Made by a program: the position numbers and the translations under genes. This document shows positions 44,524 to 52,159 of a DNA stretch of 64,000 nt, one piece after another. Within the stretch, counting starts at the first letter, position 1, and every line of letters starts with the position of its first letter. Source of the DNA: Candidatus Zixiibacteriota bacterium (GTDB taxonomy: Bacteria > Zixibacteria > MSB-5A5 > GN15 > JACZUZ01). The stretch is taken from positions 1-64,000 of the forward strand of contig JAJRPJ010000004.1 in NCBI GenBank assembly GCA_024280835.1, written 5' to 3'. The notes under the pieces are model-generated. The model saw only the letters and a list, made by a program, of their open reading frames with translations. It had not been told where the DNA came from and did not search any database.

Positions 44524-44721
44524 ATGAAAACTCTTAAATGCGATTTATGCGATCACGAAGTTCAAGGTGAGACTTTCGAAGAGTGGATGAATGCCCTCAA
44601 ACCCCATTACGGCGAGGCCCATGCTGATGTTATGAAAAGTCATAGCGGTAGTGAGGAAGAAATGAAAACCCAAATGAATAAATGGATGTCTGAAAACAAA
44701 GCCCGATTCGACGCTGCCTAA
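44524..44721 (+). CDS. Small Cys/His protein (DUF1059-like)
   Basis: 65 residues; AAAGGA about seven bases before the ATG. The N-terminus has CDLC (6-9) and the following segment H..E...L.PH...H (LKPHYGEAHADVM, H28 and H33 region), a C2H2-type spacing that could bind zinc; DUF1059-type small proteins have a similar plan. It is acidic and Met-rich at the C-terminus (HSGSEEEMKTQMNKWMSEN). Function is unknown. Confidence 0.65.
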   Translation: MKTLKCDLCDHEVQGETFEEWMNALKPHYGEAHADVMKSHSGSEEEMKTQMNKWMSENKARFDAA

Positions 44722-44736
44722 TCTTGTAGTGGAAAG

Positions 44737-44755
44737 CCCACCCCCAAGGGGTGGG
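44737..44755. repeat. Strong GC hairpin without T tract
   Basis: CCCACCCC-CAA-GGGGTGGG immediately after the small-protein gene. It may stop or stabilise transcripts, but no T run follows. Confidence 0.4.
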
Positions 44756-44817
44756 GTACACTTGTCACAGACGCGCGGAAACCCGACATCTCAATTGGAG
44801 CTAGAGAGCGTAAGTAG

Positions 44818-45261
44818 ATGCAAACTCTTAATTACATAGCCGTAACGCTAATCGTCATTGGCCTAATAGCTTACTTCACTGGATTTTTCGGTAAGAAAGA
44901 TCCTCATCCTGAGCAACAAACAGAGCCGATTGACATGCAACATTGGAAGACCACCCCCCATGTCTTCAATAGAATTGCCACCGAACAAGATGTAAAAGAT
45001 GGAAGCGCAGCGTATTACATCCCTGAGGAGAGTAATCCAACACCGTATGCCGAAATTGATTTGCCCACCTGCGCGATTCTCAAAGATGTTGAGGATGGTA
45101 CAGAAGAGCCTATAATAATAATTCAAGCCGAAGTTGCTGAATACCTTGTGGATATTGGCTTCCGTGCACTCATCGGTTACCGATCACTTTCTGGAGAGTA
45201 CGGCGTATGCACTCTCGCTGACGTAGAAGTCTTAAGCGAACCTGACGAGAGATTCCGTTGA
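44818..45261 (+). CDS. Membrane-anchored hypothetical protein
   Basis: 147 residues. The first 22 residues (MQTLNYIAVTLIVIGLIAYFTG) form one transmembrane helix that is not clearly cleaved. A hydrophilic linker (KKDPHPEQQTEPIDMQHW) and a mixed domain follow, with two cysteines (LPTCAIL, YGVCTLA). No known family. It is separated from the previous gene by the GC hairpin, so it may have its own promoter. Confidence 0.6.
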   Translation: MQTLNYIAVTLIVIGLIAYFTGFFGKKDPHPEQQTEPIDMQHWKTTPHVFNRIATEQDVKDGSAAYYIPEESNPTPYAEIDLPTCAILKDVEDGTEEPIIIIQAEVAEYLVDIGFRALIGYRSLSGEYGVCTLADVEVLSEPDERFR

Positions 45262-45299
45262 CATCGCAAGAACCTGATACGCAGTCGTCTTGCTTCGAA

Positions 45300-45857
45300 C
45301 TATTTCAACATCTTACCGGCAATCGCTCCAACTGCGGTCCAGCCGACTAGGTAATCCAGACCCAATGTTAGCGCGTAGCCAGCGGGCCAGTAGGCCCAGA
45401 TCATATAGGTGACTGGGGCTACCAAACAGATAATAACCCCGAAAGCGGCTCCCATAAGCATGGTCTGCTTAACGCTTCTCTGATTCCCAGCCCCGCGCGA
45501 AATAGATGTAGCAAAAAACAGAACCGCCAAAATATCTACGAGTAATCCCCACATAAAGACCATCGGACTCATCGGCTCGCGTCCATCTGGATGAAATATC
45601 ATCAAAGGAACCAATGGCCCGTTGCGATGCTTCTCAAACCAAGCGGTCTCCGCTTCTTCGGTCATATCACCAGAGTACCCAGGGAGCATATACGCCCCAG
45701 ACTCTGTGATACTCTCAGATAACAAAGCTGAGATGGCCTCTTCGTTGGGCATTGGACGAAGAGTTTGCGTATGAAACGGAAGCGCCATCCAAGAAATCAT
45801 CCCCCAAACAAACAGCGACAAGCCTCCAAGTAAACCAGTTAGCAAAATGTCTTTCAT
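45300..45857 (-). CDS. Hypothetical membrane protein with four spans
   Basis: Start set at the second ATG (45857), six bases after GGAGG; the first ATG would touch the Shine-Dalgarno. 185 residues. Helices at about 4-24, 95-115, 128-148 and 155-180; a long external loop between the first two is acidic (MPNEEAISALLSESITESGAYMLPGYSGDMTEEAETAWFEKH). Its start and stop are clean. No named family was recognised. It stands alone in the leftward direction between repeat-rich intergenic DNA and the rightward small protein. Confidence 0.65.
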   Translation of the reverse strand: MKDILLTGLLGGLSLFVWGMISWMALPFHTQTLRPMPNEEAISALLSESITESGAYMLPGYSGDMTEEAETAWFEKHRNGPLVPLMIFHPDGREPMSPMVFMWGLLVDILAVLFFATSISRGAGNQRSVKQTMLMGAAFGVIICLVAPVTYMIWAYWPAGYALTLGLDYLVGWTAVGAIAGKMLK

Positions 45858-45990
45858 GAACATCCTCCAATCAGATTTATGTTATTTTTCTCCATCATAA
45901 AACTGGGCACTTTGGCTCCATAATACAAGAAAATGTTTTTGTATGTATGCATCCTTTCATGCGTCCCACCAAAAACCAAAATACCATCCA

Positions 45991-46061
45991 CGTCTTGCTC
46001 GCGAAGGCGGGCATCCAGTCATGGTCGATGTTGATGGATTTCCGCCTACGCGAGAATGACG
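45991..46061. repeat. Inverted pair of dispersed 26-bp repeat
   Basis: Minus copy at 45991-46016 and plus copy at 46036-46061 share GGATT(C/T)CCGCCT(T/A)CGCGAG and a GACG end. A third copy at 46204-46230 is more diverged. Similar GGATTCCCGC..GCGGGAATGACG repeats occur widely in bacterial genomes. Confidence 0.6.
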
Positions 46062-46086
46062 AGATCTGATGTGCTTGGAACCTGCA

Positions 46087-46131
46087 CAAAAAAAGCCCTT
46101 GCACTTCACCCGTTGGGCATAATACAAGGAC
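46087..46131 (-). terminator. Candidate minus-strand terminator
   Basis: The minus strand reads CCTTGTA, a loop of about 20 bases, TGCAAGG and GCTTTTTTT. It lies about 100 bp after the stop of the DUF899 gene at 46238. Confidence 0.45.
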
Positions 46132-46237
46132 TCTTAGATTTAAGATTGTAAATAAGTAACCTACTTCTTACATCCAATTCTACATCCTGCCGAGGATATA
46201 CTAGGATTCTCGCTTACGCGAAGGTGACGGAAACACA

Positions 46238-46960
46238 TTAGTTGTATTTGTCATGATGGCGAATCCATTCCATCGTATATGACAATTCATCTTCATCACG
46301 GCCCTTAGGGACGATATCCAAGAAATTGTAGGTTCCCATCAGCATATCCAACCCCCGAGCGTAGGAAGAGAATGTATGAAAAACGTTTCCATCGGTGTCT
46401 TTGGCAAAAACACTAATTCCGTGCGCCTCTGTAACTGGGTAGTTTCCAGTACCATAGTTATAGTTTGTTTTGCCTTCTTCAACTTCTTCGGATGTAAACG
46501 AAACACCAAAGTCATCGTTGAAATTTGTGCTATTGGATGAAACCCAATTGAACTCCCAGCCCATGCGCGCTCTGAATTTATTGAGTTTATCCAGAGGCGC
46601 TCTTGATGACGATATCATCGTAACATCTCGATTATTCAGGTGAATAATTTGTTTAGCAAAATTATCTGCGACAAGCGAACAGGTTTTGCAACCCTCATCC
46701 CAAGACGAATCAAACATAAAATGGTAGACAATCAGCTGACTACGACCCTCAAAAAGTTCAGATAATGTTTTCTTTCCAAGAGCTGTTTCGAAGTGATAAT
46801 CATTCTCTATTTTTCGCCACGGCAACTTGCGCCTTGCTTCACTCAGCTTGTCACGTGATTTGGTAAATTCCTTCTCTCTGACTAAATGCTTCTTCTGCGC
46901 CTCTATCCATTCCTCGCCTGAGACAATATCATGACCCGTACTTTTCACTTTGTCTTTCAT
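46238..46960 (-). CDS. DUF899-family thioredoxin-fold protein
   Basis: 240 residues; AAGGA six bases before the ATG. Matches the DUF899 plan: SEARRKLPWRKIENDYHFETALGKKTLSELFEGRSQLIVYHFMF (about 41-84), then the GCKTCSLVADNF cysteine pair (about 93-104) in place of a thioredoxin-type active site, and RAPLDKLNKFRARMGWEFNWVSSNSTNFN plus VFAKDTDGNVFHTFSSYARG. Proteins of this kind are often paired with SRPBCC and ArsR genes, as here: the SRPBCC gene lies 118 bp upstream in the same direction. Confidence 0.85.
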   Translation of the reverse strand: MKDKVKSTGHDIVSGEEWIEAQKKHLVREKEFTKSRDKLSEARRKLPWRKIENDYHFETALGKKTLSELFEGRSQLIVYHFMFDSSWDEGCKTCSLVADNFAKQIIHLNNRDVTMISSSRAPLDKLNKFRARMGWEFNWVSSNSTNFNDDFGVSFTSEEVEEGKTNYNYGTGNYPVTEAHGISVFAKDTDGNVFHTFSSYARGLDMLMGTYNFLDIVPKGRDEDELSYTMEWIRHHDKYN

Positions 46961-47078
46961 GCAAATTCCTTAAAGCATCTGGTTTTCCTGTTTGAATCTG
47001 TATGTCACTAACTCTGCGACTGTATCATGTATACATGAATCGCTCTATCTCACAGAAACTGACACAACAGTTGAGTGA

Positions 47079-47516
47079 CTATTTCTCCATCCAAGACTCC
47101 ATTTTGCCAATAAATCCGTTCCAGCCCTGTGTGTGTGGCTCAACCCACGGCTCAGGCAATCTTTCATGTGTTAGTATTAGTTCAGTTCCATCTTCGTGCT
47201 TGTAGAAATTGAGAGTCACTAACGTTTCTCTTTCATCGGTATGTTTTGAAGTCCAAGTAAATTGTATCGTATTTGGGCGATCAAGAATACGATACTCTCC
47301 AGAGTGAGGCAGATCATTCCCCTCGTGCTTCATCACGATTTCGTATTTTCCACCGACACTCACATCCTGCTGATAGCTCCAATCGCGAATACGTCCCATA
47401 AACCACTGCTGAAACATCGCTGGATCAGCCCAGGCGTCATAGGCCTCCTCTGGAGTCGCTTTGACAACTCGGCGAATAGTCAAACTGGTTTTGTCAGTCT
47501 CTGTTGCTTTCGTCAT
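47079..47516 (-). CDS. SRPBCC / AHSA1-family protein
   Basis: 145 residues with a START-like/AHSA1 fold: LTIRRVVKATPEEAYDAWADPAMFQQWFMGR at the N-terminus, GGKYEIVMKHEGNDLPHSGEYRILDRPNTIQFTW in the middle, and a C-terminal helix EPWVEPHTQGWNGFIGKMESW. Such proteins bind hydrophobic ligands or act in responses; function here is inferred from genome pairing with an ArsR-type regulator. The ATG overlaps the stop of the upstream ArsR gene by four bases (ATGA), so expression is coupled. Confidence 0.85.
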   Translation of the reverse strand: MTKATETDKTSLTIRRVVKATPEEAYDAWADPAMFQQWFMGRIRDWSYQQDVSVGGKYEIVMKHEGNDLPHSGEYRILDRPNTIQFTWTSKHTDERETLVTLNFYKHEDGTELILTHERLPEPWVEPHTQGWNGFIGKMESWMEK

Positions 47517-47899
47517 TCTGTTTTACCTCTCTTGATTATCCTTGTCTCTGATTTGCTCTTTTGTCTCTTCTTGTTTTCTAAGAAATCTTCGAACGCATCC
47601 AGCTTGTTATCCCAGAAACGACTGTAATGCTCAAGCCATTTCGCGGCGTTCTGCATTGAGTCAGCTTTAAGGCGACAGGTCCGCACTCGTCCAACTTTTT
47701 CGCTGGCTATCAACCCCGCCTCCTCGAGAATCCCGATATGCTTATGAATCGCTGGCAAGGACATAGAAAACGGCTTGGCCAGTTCACTAACCGAGATCTC
47801 CCCAGAGGCCAGCATATCTACAATAGCCCTGCGAGTCGGGTCGGCCAGGGCCGCAAAAGTATTATCTAGAAGTGTATTGTCTAATCGTCTCGTATCCAT
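47513..47899 (-). CDS. ArsR-family transcriptional regulator
   Basis: 128 residues. A winged helix-turn-helix is clear (TFAALADPTRRAIVDMLASGEISVSELAKPFSMSLPAIHKHIGILEEAGLIASEKVGRVRTCRLKAD, about 14-79). It lacks the CxxC metal motif of arsenic/cadmium sensors, as usual for the ArsR subgroup that precedes SRPBCC genes. A perfect inverted repeat just upstream probably is its own operator. The ATG at 47899 sits directly at the edge of that repeat, so the mRNA may be nearly leaderless or the promoter overlaps the operator. Confidence 0.9.
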   Translation of the reverse strand: MDTRRLDNTLLDNTFAALADPTRRAIVDMLASGEISVSELAKPFSMSLPAIHKHIGILEEAGLIASEKVGRVRTCRLKADSMQNAAKWLEHYSRFWDNKLDAFEDFLENKKRQKSKSETRIIKRGKTE

Positions 47900-47920
47900 A
47901 CTTAACCATTAAGTTAAGTA
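47899..47920 (-). promoter_or_regulatory. Inverted-repeat operator upstream of the arsR gene
   Basis: TACTTAAC-CATTAA-GTTAAGTA, 8-bp perfect arms, overlapping the first base of the start codon and the predicted -10 region. Confidence 0.6.
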
Positions 47921-47939
47921 TCGGGAAGCAGTTTGTCAA
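47911..47939 (-). promoter_or_regulatory. Predicted promoter of the arsR-SRPBCC operon
   Basis: Perfect TTGACA on the minus strand (47934-47939), 17-base spacer, then a weak -10 TAACTT (47911-47916) that lies inside the operator palindrome. Confidence 0.45.
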
Positions 47940-48144
47940 GCCCTTTTTGAAAGCCAACTTAGAGCCAGCAAAAACCCAACCAACCCACACCAATTCCTAG
48001 ATACAAGGGGCTTGTCTGGCCGCGGGAAACCTTTTATCTTCAGCCCCGTAGGGAATCATCAGGGGTGGTACAAAACTCACGAATACATTGCTTTTGAGAA
48101 ACGCTTTATTGCAGAATCAAGTTTTCCACCATTTAGGAGGTTTC

Positions 48145-50796
48145 ATGTTTGGTAGAGTCATTAGCAAAACTGCAACACTAACCGCGCGCTATGTTGCGCT
48201 CACATTGGCCACCTTGCTGGTCTGCAATTCGCAGTCTTTCGCAGATTTCAAGCGACTTGACCCGAATGCTTATCCAACATTTCAAAGCATCAATCTCAAA
48301 CTAGACCCTGCCCAAGCTGAATACAGCGGTTCGGTTTCTATCCAATTCGACATCAAGAAAGCCACCAAGACTTTTAGCTTCAATTCCGAAAACCTAACGC
48401 TCGGCAAAATGAAACTCAAAGGTCCAGATGGATTTGTTGGTTTTAATCAGGTTACCAATGCTGGTGATAGTAGTGTCGTTGATATTACGGCAGATGATGA
48501 AATGAAACCTGGGACATATACACTCGACATCGAATTCACAAATGATTTCAATACACAAGCCACAAGTCTCTACAAACTTGAAGTCGAGGGTTCATCTTAT
48601 AGTTTTACACAATTCGAATCCAATGACGCTCGTGAGGCATTCCCATGCTGGGATGAGCCGATGTTTAAGTTTCCTTATCAAATAACACTAACTGTTCCAG
48701 AGAATCACGAAACTGTTAGCAATACTCCTTTTCTTAGTGAGTCAACAACAGATGGCTGGAAGACTGTTGTTTTCGAAAAAACGAAACCGTTACCGTCATA
48801 TCTGTTGGCAATTGCTACTGGTGAGCTTGAATTCGTCGATGTGCCTGGAATGTCAACACCTGGGCGCATCGTGACAGTCAAAGGCAAGTCGGCAATGACA
48901 CAAGAAGCTATCAACGCCACTCCGAAAATTCTTGCCGCTCTTGAGGAGTATTTCGGTCGGCCATACCCTTACAAGAAGCTTGATATGCTTGCAGTCCCAG
49001 AGTTTTGGGCAGGGGCTATGGAAAACGCAGGGGCAGTGACCTACCGTGAAACAATTCTCTTGGTTGATCCAAACGAGGCCACAGTCTCCCAAAAGAGACG
49101 ACTAGCTTCTGTCGTTGCTCATGAGTTGGCGCATATGTGGTTCGGCGATTTGGTGACCATGGAATGGTGGGATGATTTGTGGCTCAATGAATCATTTGCC
49201 TCTTGGATGGGTAACAAAGTCACTCATGAAGTTTTCCCTGAATATCAGATGGATATTTCAACCGCTCGTCGGGCTAGTGGCGTGATGAGCAGTGACGCGC
49301 GTCCATCGGCCGAAGCGATTCGTAAACCCGTCAGTGACCCTGGTGACCTGACTGGCAACGTTGGTGTTATCTACGTTAAGGGTGAAGCGACGTTGAAAAT
49401 GTTTGAACGCTGGGTTGGCGAAGATGCATTCCGCCAAGGCGTGTTGGATTATTTGGCCGACAATGAATGGGGCAACGCTACGGCAGACGAGTTATGGAAC
49501 GCGCTTTCTAAGGCCTCGGGTATGGATGTCACTTCGGCAATGGGAACATTTATCGAAAAGCCAGGCGTACCACTTGTAAAAGTCGAAACTTCTCTGGATG
49601 GTAGTGTCACCTTGACTCAATCGCGTTTTGCAAATTTTGGTATCAAACAAGTCGAAACACCACTTTGGACAATCCCTGTTGAGTTGCGTTATGCCGACAA
49701 GAGCGGTACAAGAAGCCAAACAGTCACTCTCGCAGAGCCGTCTATGACTTTCAAATTGGAGTCTGATGGTGACGTCCAATGGATATTGCCGAACCCAGGT
49801 GTCAGTGGCTACTATCGTTGGGAGGCCTCCTCCGCGGCGCTCAATGCGATTGCCAACGCCTCAAGCGCTTTGGCTCCAATTGAAAAAATGGGCTATCTAG
49901 GCAACCTTGCCGCGCTTCTAGATGCAGGAGTTGTTAGTGGTGGTGACTATCTCAAAGCGCTTTCAGCCTTCGCCAATGACGGCGACCCGAATGTAATCTC
50001 GGCTGTAGTTGCTGGTCTCGGTAAAGTTGAAGGAGCTTTTGTCCCCGATGAACTCAAAGACCAATACGCCATTTATGTGCGGAAGACTTTGTCTCCCGCT
50101 TTGACACTCTACGGTCTTGATCCGCAAGATGGCGAAGAGGAAACAATTTCTCGCGTTCGGCCACAACTTATTGGCATGATGGTCAATAGCGGACATGACG
50201 AGAAAGTGCAAAGGTATTGCGAAGAGGTCGCCAAGAAGTATTTGCACGATCCTACCTCTGTTGCCCCATCAACAATCGGAATTGCTATTAGTGTCTCGGC
50301 CTTACGCGGTCATCGCGATATGTTTGATGAATATCGCAACCGTTTTGAGTCCGCCAAGAAACCAGCCGATCGCAGACGTTTTCTTGGAGCGCTTGGCCAA
50401 TTCAGAGATCCTGAACTGCGCGATGAGGCGCTACGGTACGCCTTTGAAGGCCCACTTCGCCCACAAGAACTATTCACAATTCCAGGGTCAGTTGCTAGAG
50501 CCTCCGACGAAAGTCAGGAATATATTTTTAACTGGCTACAGAAGAACTATGAGACTATCACTGCGAAAATGCCTCCCATGTTCAAGACTTTCTTGCCATT
50601 CTTTGCTGGAGGATGTTCCGGCGAATTGTTGGCGGAAGCCAACACATTCTTCATGGACTCGACTCGCTATGTCAAAGGTGTCGAGCGACAGCTAACTAGA
50701 GTTTCAGATCAAGTCAACGATTGTGTCGGACTGCGCGACCGCGAAGGACCAGCGGTCGCTGCCTACTTGAGAAGTCTATCTGAAGACAAGAATTAG
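48145..50796 (+). CDS. Secreted M1-family aminopeptidase
   Basis: Start set at the ATG at 48145, five bases after AGGAGG; the frame extends to 48088. 883 residues with a signal peptide (ARYVALTLATLLVCNSQSFA). Gluzincin signatures: the exopeptidase GAMENAGAVTYRE, and HELAH (H326-E327-x-x-H330) with E349 in the WLNESFA helix, coordinating zinc. The C-terminal half is an ERAP1-type helical domain (about 500-883). It trims N-terminal residues from peptides in the periplasm or outside the cell. A bidirectional-looking hairpin ends the gene. A second M1 enzyme lies 6 kb on. Confidence 0.93.
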   Translation: MFGRVISKTATLTARYVALTLATLLVCNSQSFADFKRLDPNAYPTFQSINLKLDPAQAEYSGSVSIQFDIKKATKTFSFNSENLTLGKMKLKGPDGFVGFNQVTNAGDSSVVDITADDEMKPGTYTLDIEFTNDFNTQATSLYKLEVEGSSYSFTQFESNDAREAFPCWDEPMFKFPYQITLTVPENHETVSNTPFLSESTTDGWKTVVFEKTKPLPSYLLAIATGELEFVDVPGMSTPGRIVTVKGKSAMTQEAINATPKILAALEEYFGRPYPYKKLDMLAVPEFWAGAMENAGAVTYRETILLVDPNEATVSQKRRLASVVAHELAHMWFGDLVTMEWWDDLWLNESFASWMGNKVTHEVFPEYQMDISTARRASGVMSSDARPSAEAIRKPVSDPGDLTGNVGVIYVKGEATLKMFERWVGEDAFRQGVLDYLADNEWGNATADELWNALSKASGMDVTSAMGTFIEKPGVPLVKVETSLDGSVTLTQSRFANFGIKQVETPLWTIPVELRYADKSGTRSQTVTLAEPSMTFKLESDGDVQWILPNPGVSGYYRWEASSAALNAIANASSALAPIEKMGYLGNLAALLDAGVVSGGDYLKALSAFANDGDPNVISAVVAGLGKVEGAFVPDELKDQYAIYVRKTLSPALTLYGLDPQDGEEETISRVRPQLIGMMVNSGHDEKVQRYCEEVAKKYLHDPTSVAPSTIGIAISVSALRGHRDMFDEYRNRFESAKKPADRRRFLGALGQFRDPELRDEALRYAFEGPLRPQELFTIPGSVARASDESQEYIFNWLQKNYETITAKMPPMFKTFLPFFAGGCSGELLAEANTFFMDSTRYVKGVERQLTRVSDQVNDCVGLRDREGPAVAAYLRSLSEDKN

Positions 50797-50814
50797 TATA
50801 GTATCTTATCTCAT

Positions 50815-50852
50815 AGCCGACAGCTTGTGTATCTAAGCGCAAGCTGTCGGCT
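50815..50852 (+). terminator. Intrinsic terminator between convergent genes
   Basis: AGCCGACAGCTTG (50815-50827) pairs with CAAGCTGTCGGCT (50840-50852), followed by TATTTGTTT on the plus strand; overlaps the last base of the leftward lipoprotein's stop. Confidence 0.65.
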
Positions 50853-52159
50853 TATTTGTTTAGCGTAATCAACGCTGTCTGAACTTGCGATGTATCTGCG
50901 GTGTGAGTCCATGCGATTAGAGCCCCGTTGTTAACTGGGGCCATGCGAGCAAATCCGCTGGCGCGACTGGAGCTTGACTCAGTGACAGTCACTGGCTTCG
51001 ACAAGTCGCCATTAGCTTTTGCAGTGCGAACAATTATTTCGGTAGACTCATTAATTTCTTCAAGCCAACTCACAAGAGCTGTTTGGGAGTCTAGCATCAC
51101 AACATCCACCCGACCAAGTGGGACTCCGCCATCAAGACGAAGCGGCTTTTCGAATGTCTGTCCGAAATCACGAGAGAAGGCGCAGTAAACTTTTGGCTTT
51201 TCATCAGCGCCCATAGTGAACCAACCCATCACTACCAAAGAATCAGAAGAGGCTAGCGCTGGACCATTGACAGGGCAACCTTCGATTTTCCAGTTATCAG
51301 AAGCTACTGCGGCAGGAGCGCTCCAAGTGTATTCTCCAGTTTCTGAGACTTCACCACGCACATAGAAAGCGTCTCGAAGTTCTTCACTGGAACGATCACG
51401 ATAGGCAACAATAACACTGCCATCAAAGAGAACTGTCATCGATGTTTGACAACAATCACAAGTGCGTTGGTCGAGACGTGTCTCATTTTTGAGTGTTCCA
51501 TCAGCGGCCACAGTTGCAAAGCGAAGTGTCATGGCGGCGCTAGTGTCGACTGTTTCACGTCCATCGAGCCAAGCGACAGCAAAGCCACCGTTGGGTAATG
51601 GTTCAAGTGAGACGAACCCATGTTCTGTGCTCGTGCCGTCGGAGTGCAGTATAAACGATTCTTGCCAGCTGTCTCCGTAATTATGAGACAGCGCTAGATG
51701 TACATCATAGGAATAAGTAGCGCTGGCGGATTTTTCCAGCCAACTAGCTAACATGACACCACTCTTGTCGATTGCGACCGCGGGGAAGTCCGCCCAATTG
51801 ACGAACCAATCTTTGCCAGAGGCAACAGCTTTGGGTGCAGACCAATCGCCAGCTTGAGCTAGTGACAGATATAGCGCTGACACTTTTTCTGATGATTTGT
51901 CCGATGTTGTTTCAACCCATGAAAGAGCAACTTCTCCAGTGGCGGAGATTGCGAAATTCGGTTCTCCTGCAAACAACCCAGCTGGGGATTTTAATTTCGT
52001 AACAGACAACGAGCCTGACGAAATTGGTTGGGTATCATCGCTTGCAATATCTGACTTGAAACTGGTTTCGGTCTGTGAACAACCAGCTATCAGTCCGACC
52101 ATGAGGAACACAGTACAAGTACGTGCGATTTGCATAAACAGCTTACGGCTTAACGACAT
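50852..52159 (-). CDS. BNR/sialidase-type beta-propeller lipoprotein
   Basis: 435 residues; GGAG seven bases before the ATG, which overlaps the upstream gene end by ten bases. The lipobox is LIAGC near residue 27. Beta-propeller Asp-box-like repeats (SHNYGDSWQES, SRDFGQTFEKP) occur at about 158 and 338, as in sialidase/BNR families. A CDCC cluster (TCDCCQT, about 233-239) and CPVNGPA (about 293-299) are conserved cysteine features seen in similar proteins; metal binding or disulfides are possible. No catalytic sialidase residues were identified. Coupled to the ThDP enzyme gene upstream. Confidence 0.75.
   Translation of the reverse strand: MSLSRKLFMQIARTCTVFLMVGLIAGCSQTETSFKSDIASDDTQPISSGSLSVTKLKSPAGLFAGEPNFAISATGEVALSWVETTSDKSSEKVSALYLSLAQAGDWSAPKAVASGKDWFVNWADFPAVAIDKSGVMLASWLEKSASATYSYDVHLALSHNYGDSWQESFILHSDGTSTEHGFVSLEPLPNGGFAVAWLDGRETVDTSAAMTLRFATVAADGTLKNETRLDQRTCDCCQTSMTVLFDGSVIVAYRDRSSEELRDAFYVRGEVSETGEYTWSAPAAVASDNWKIEGCPVNGPALASSDSLVVMGWFTMGADEKPKVYCAFSRDFGQTFEKPLRLDGGVPLGRVDVVMLDSQTALVSWLEEINESTEIIVRTAKANGDLSKPVTVTESSSSRASGFARMAPVNNGALIAWTHTADTSQVQTALITLNK

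Larger units (their letters stand above)
45858..46237. other. 380-bp intergenic region with three related repeats
   Basis: Three copies of a GGATNCNCGC(C/T)TNCGCGA-type sequence lie at 45991-46016 (minus), 46036-46061 and 46204-46230 (plus). A hairpin with CCTTGTA/TGCAAGG arms and a seven-T run on the minus strand lies at about 46087-46131. No gene is supported. Confidence 0.5.
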
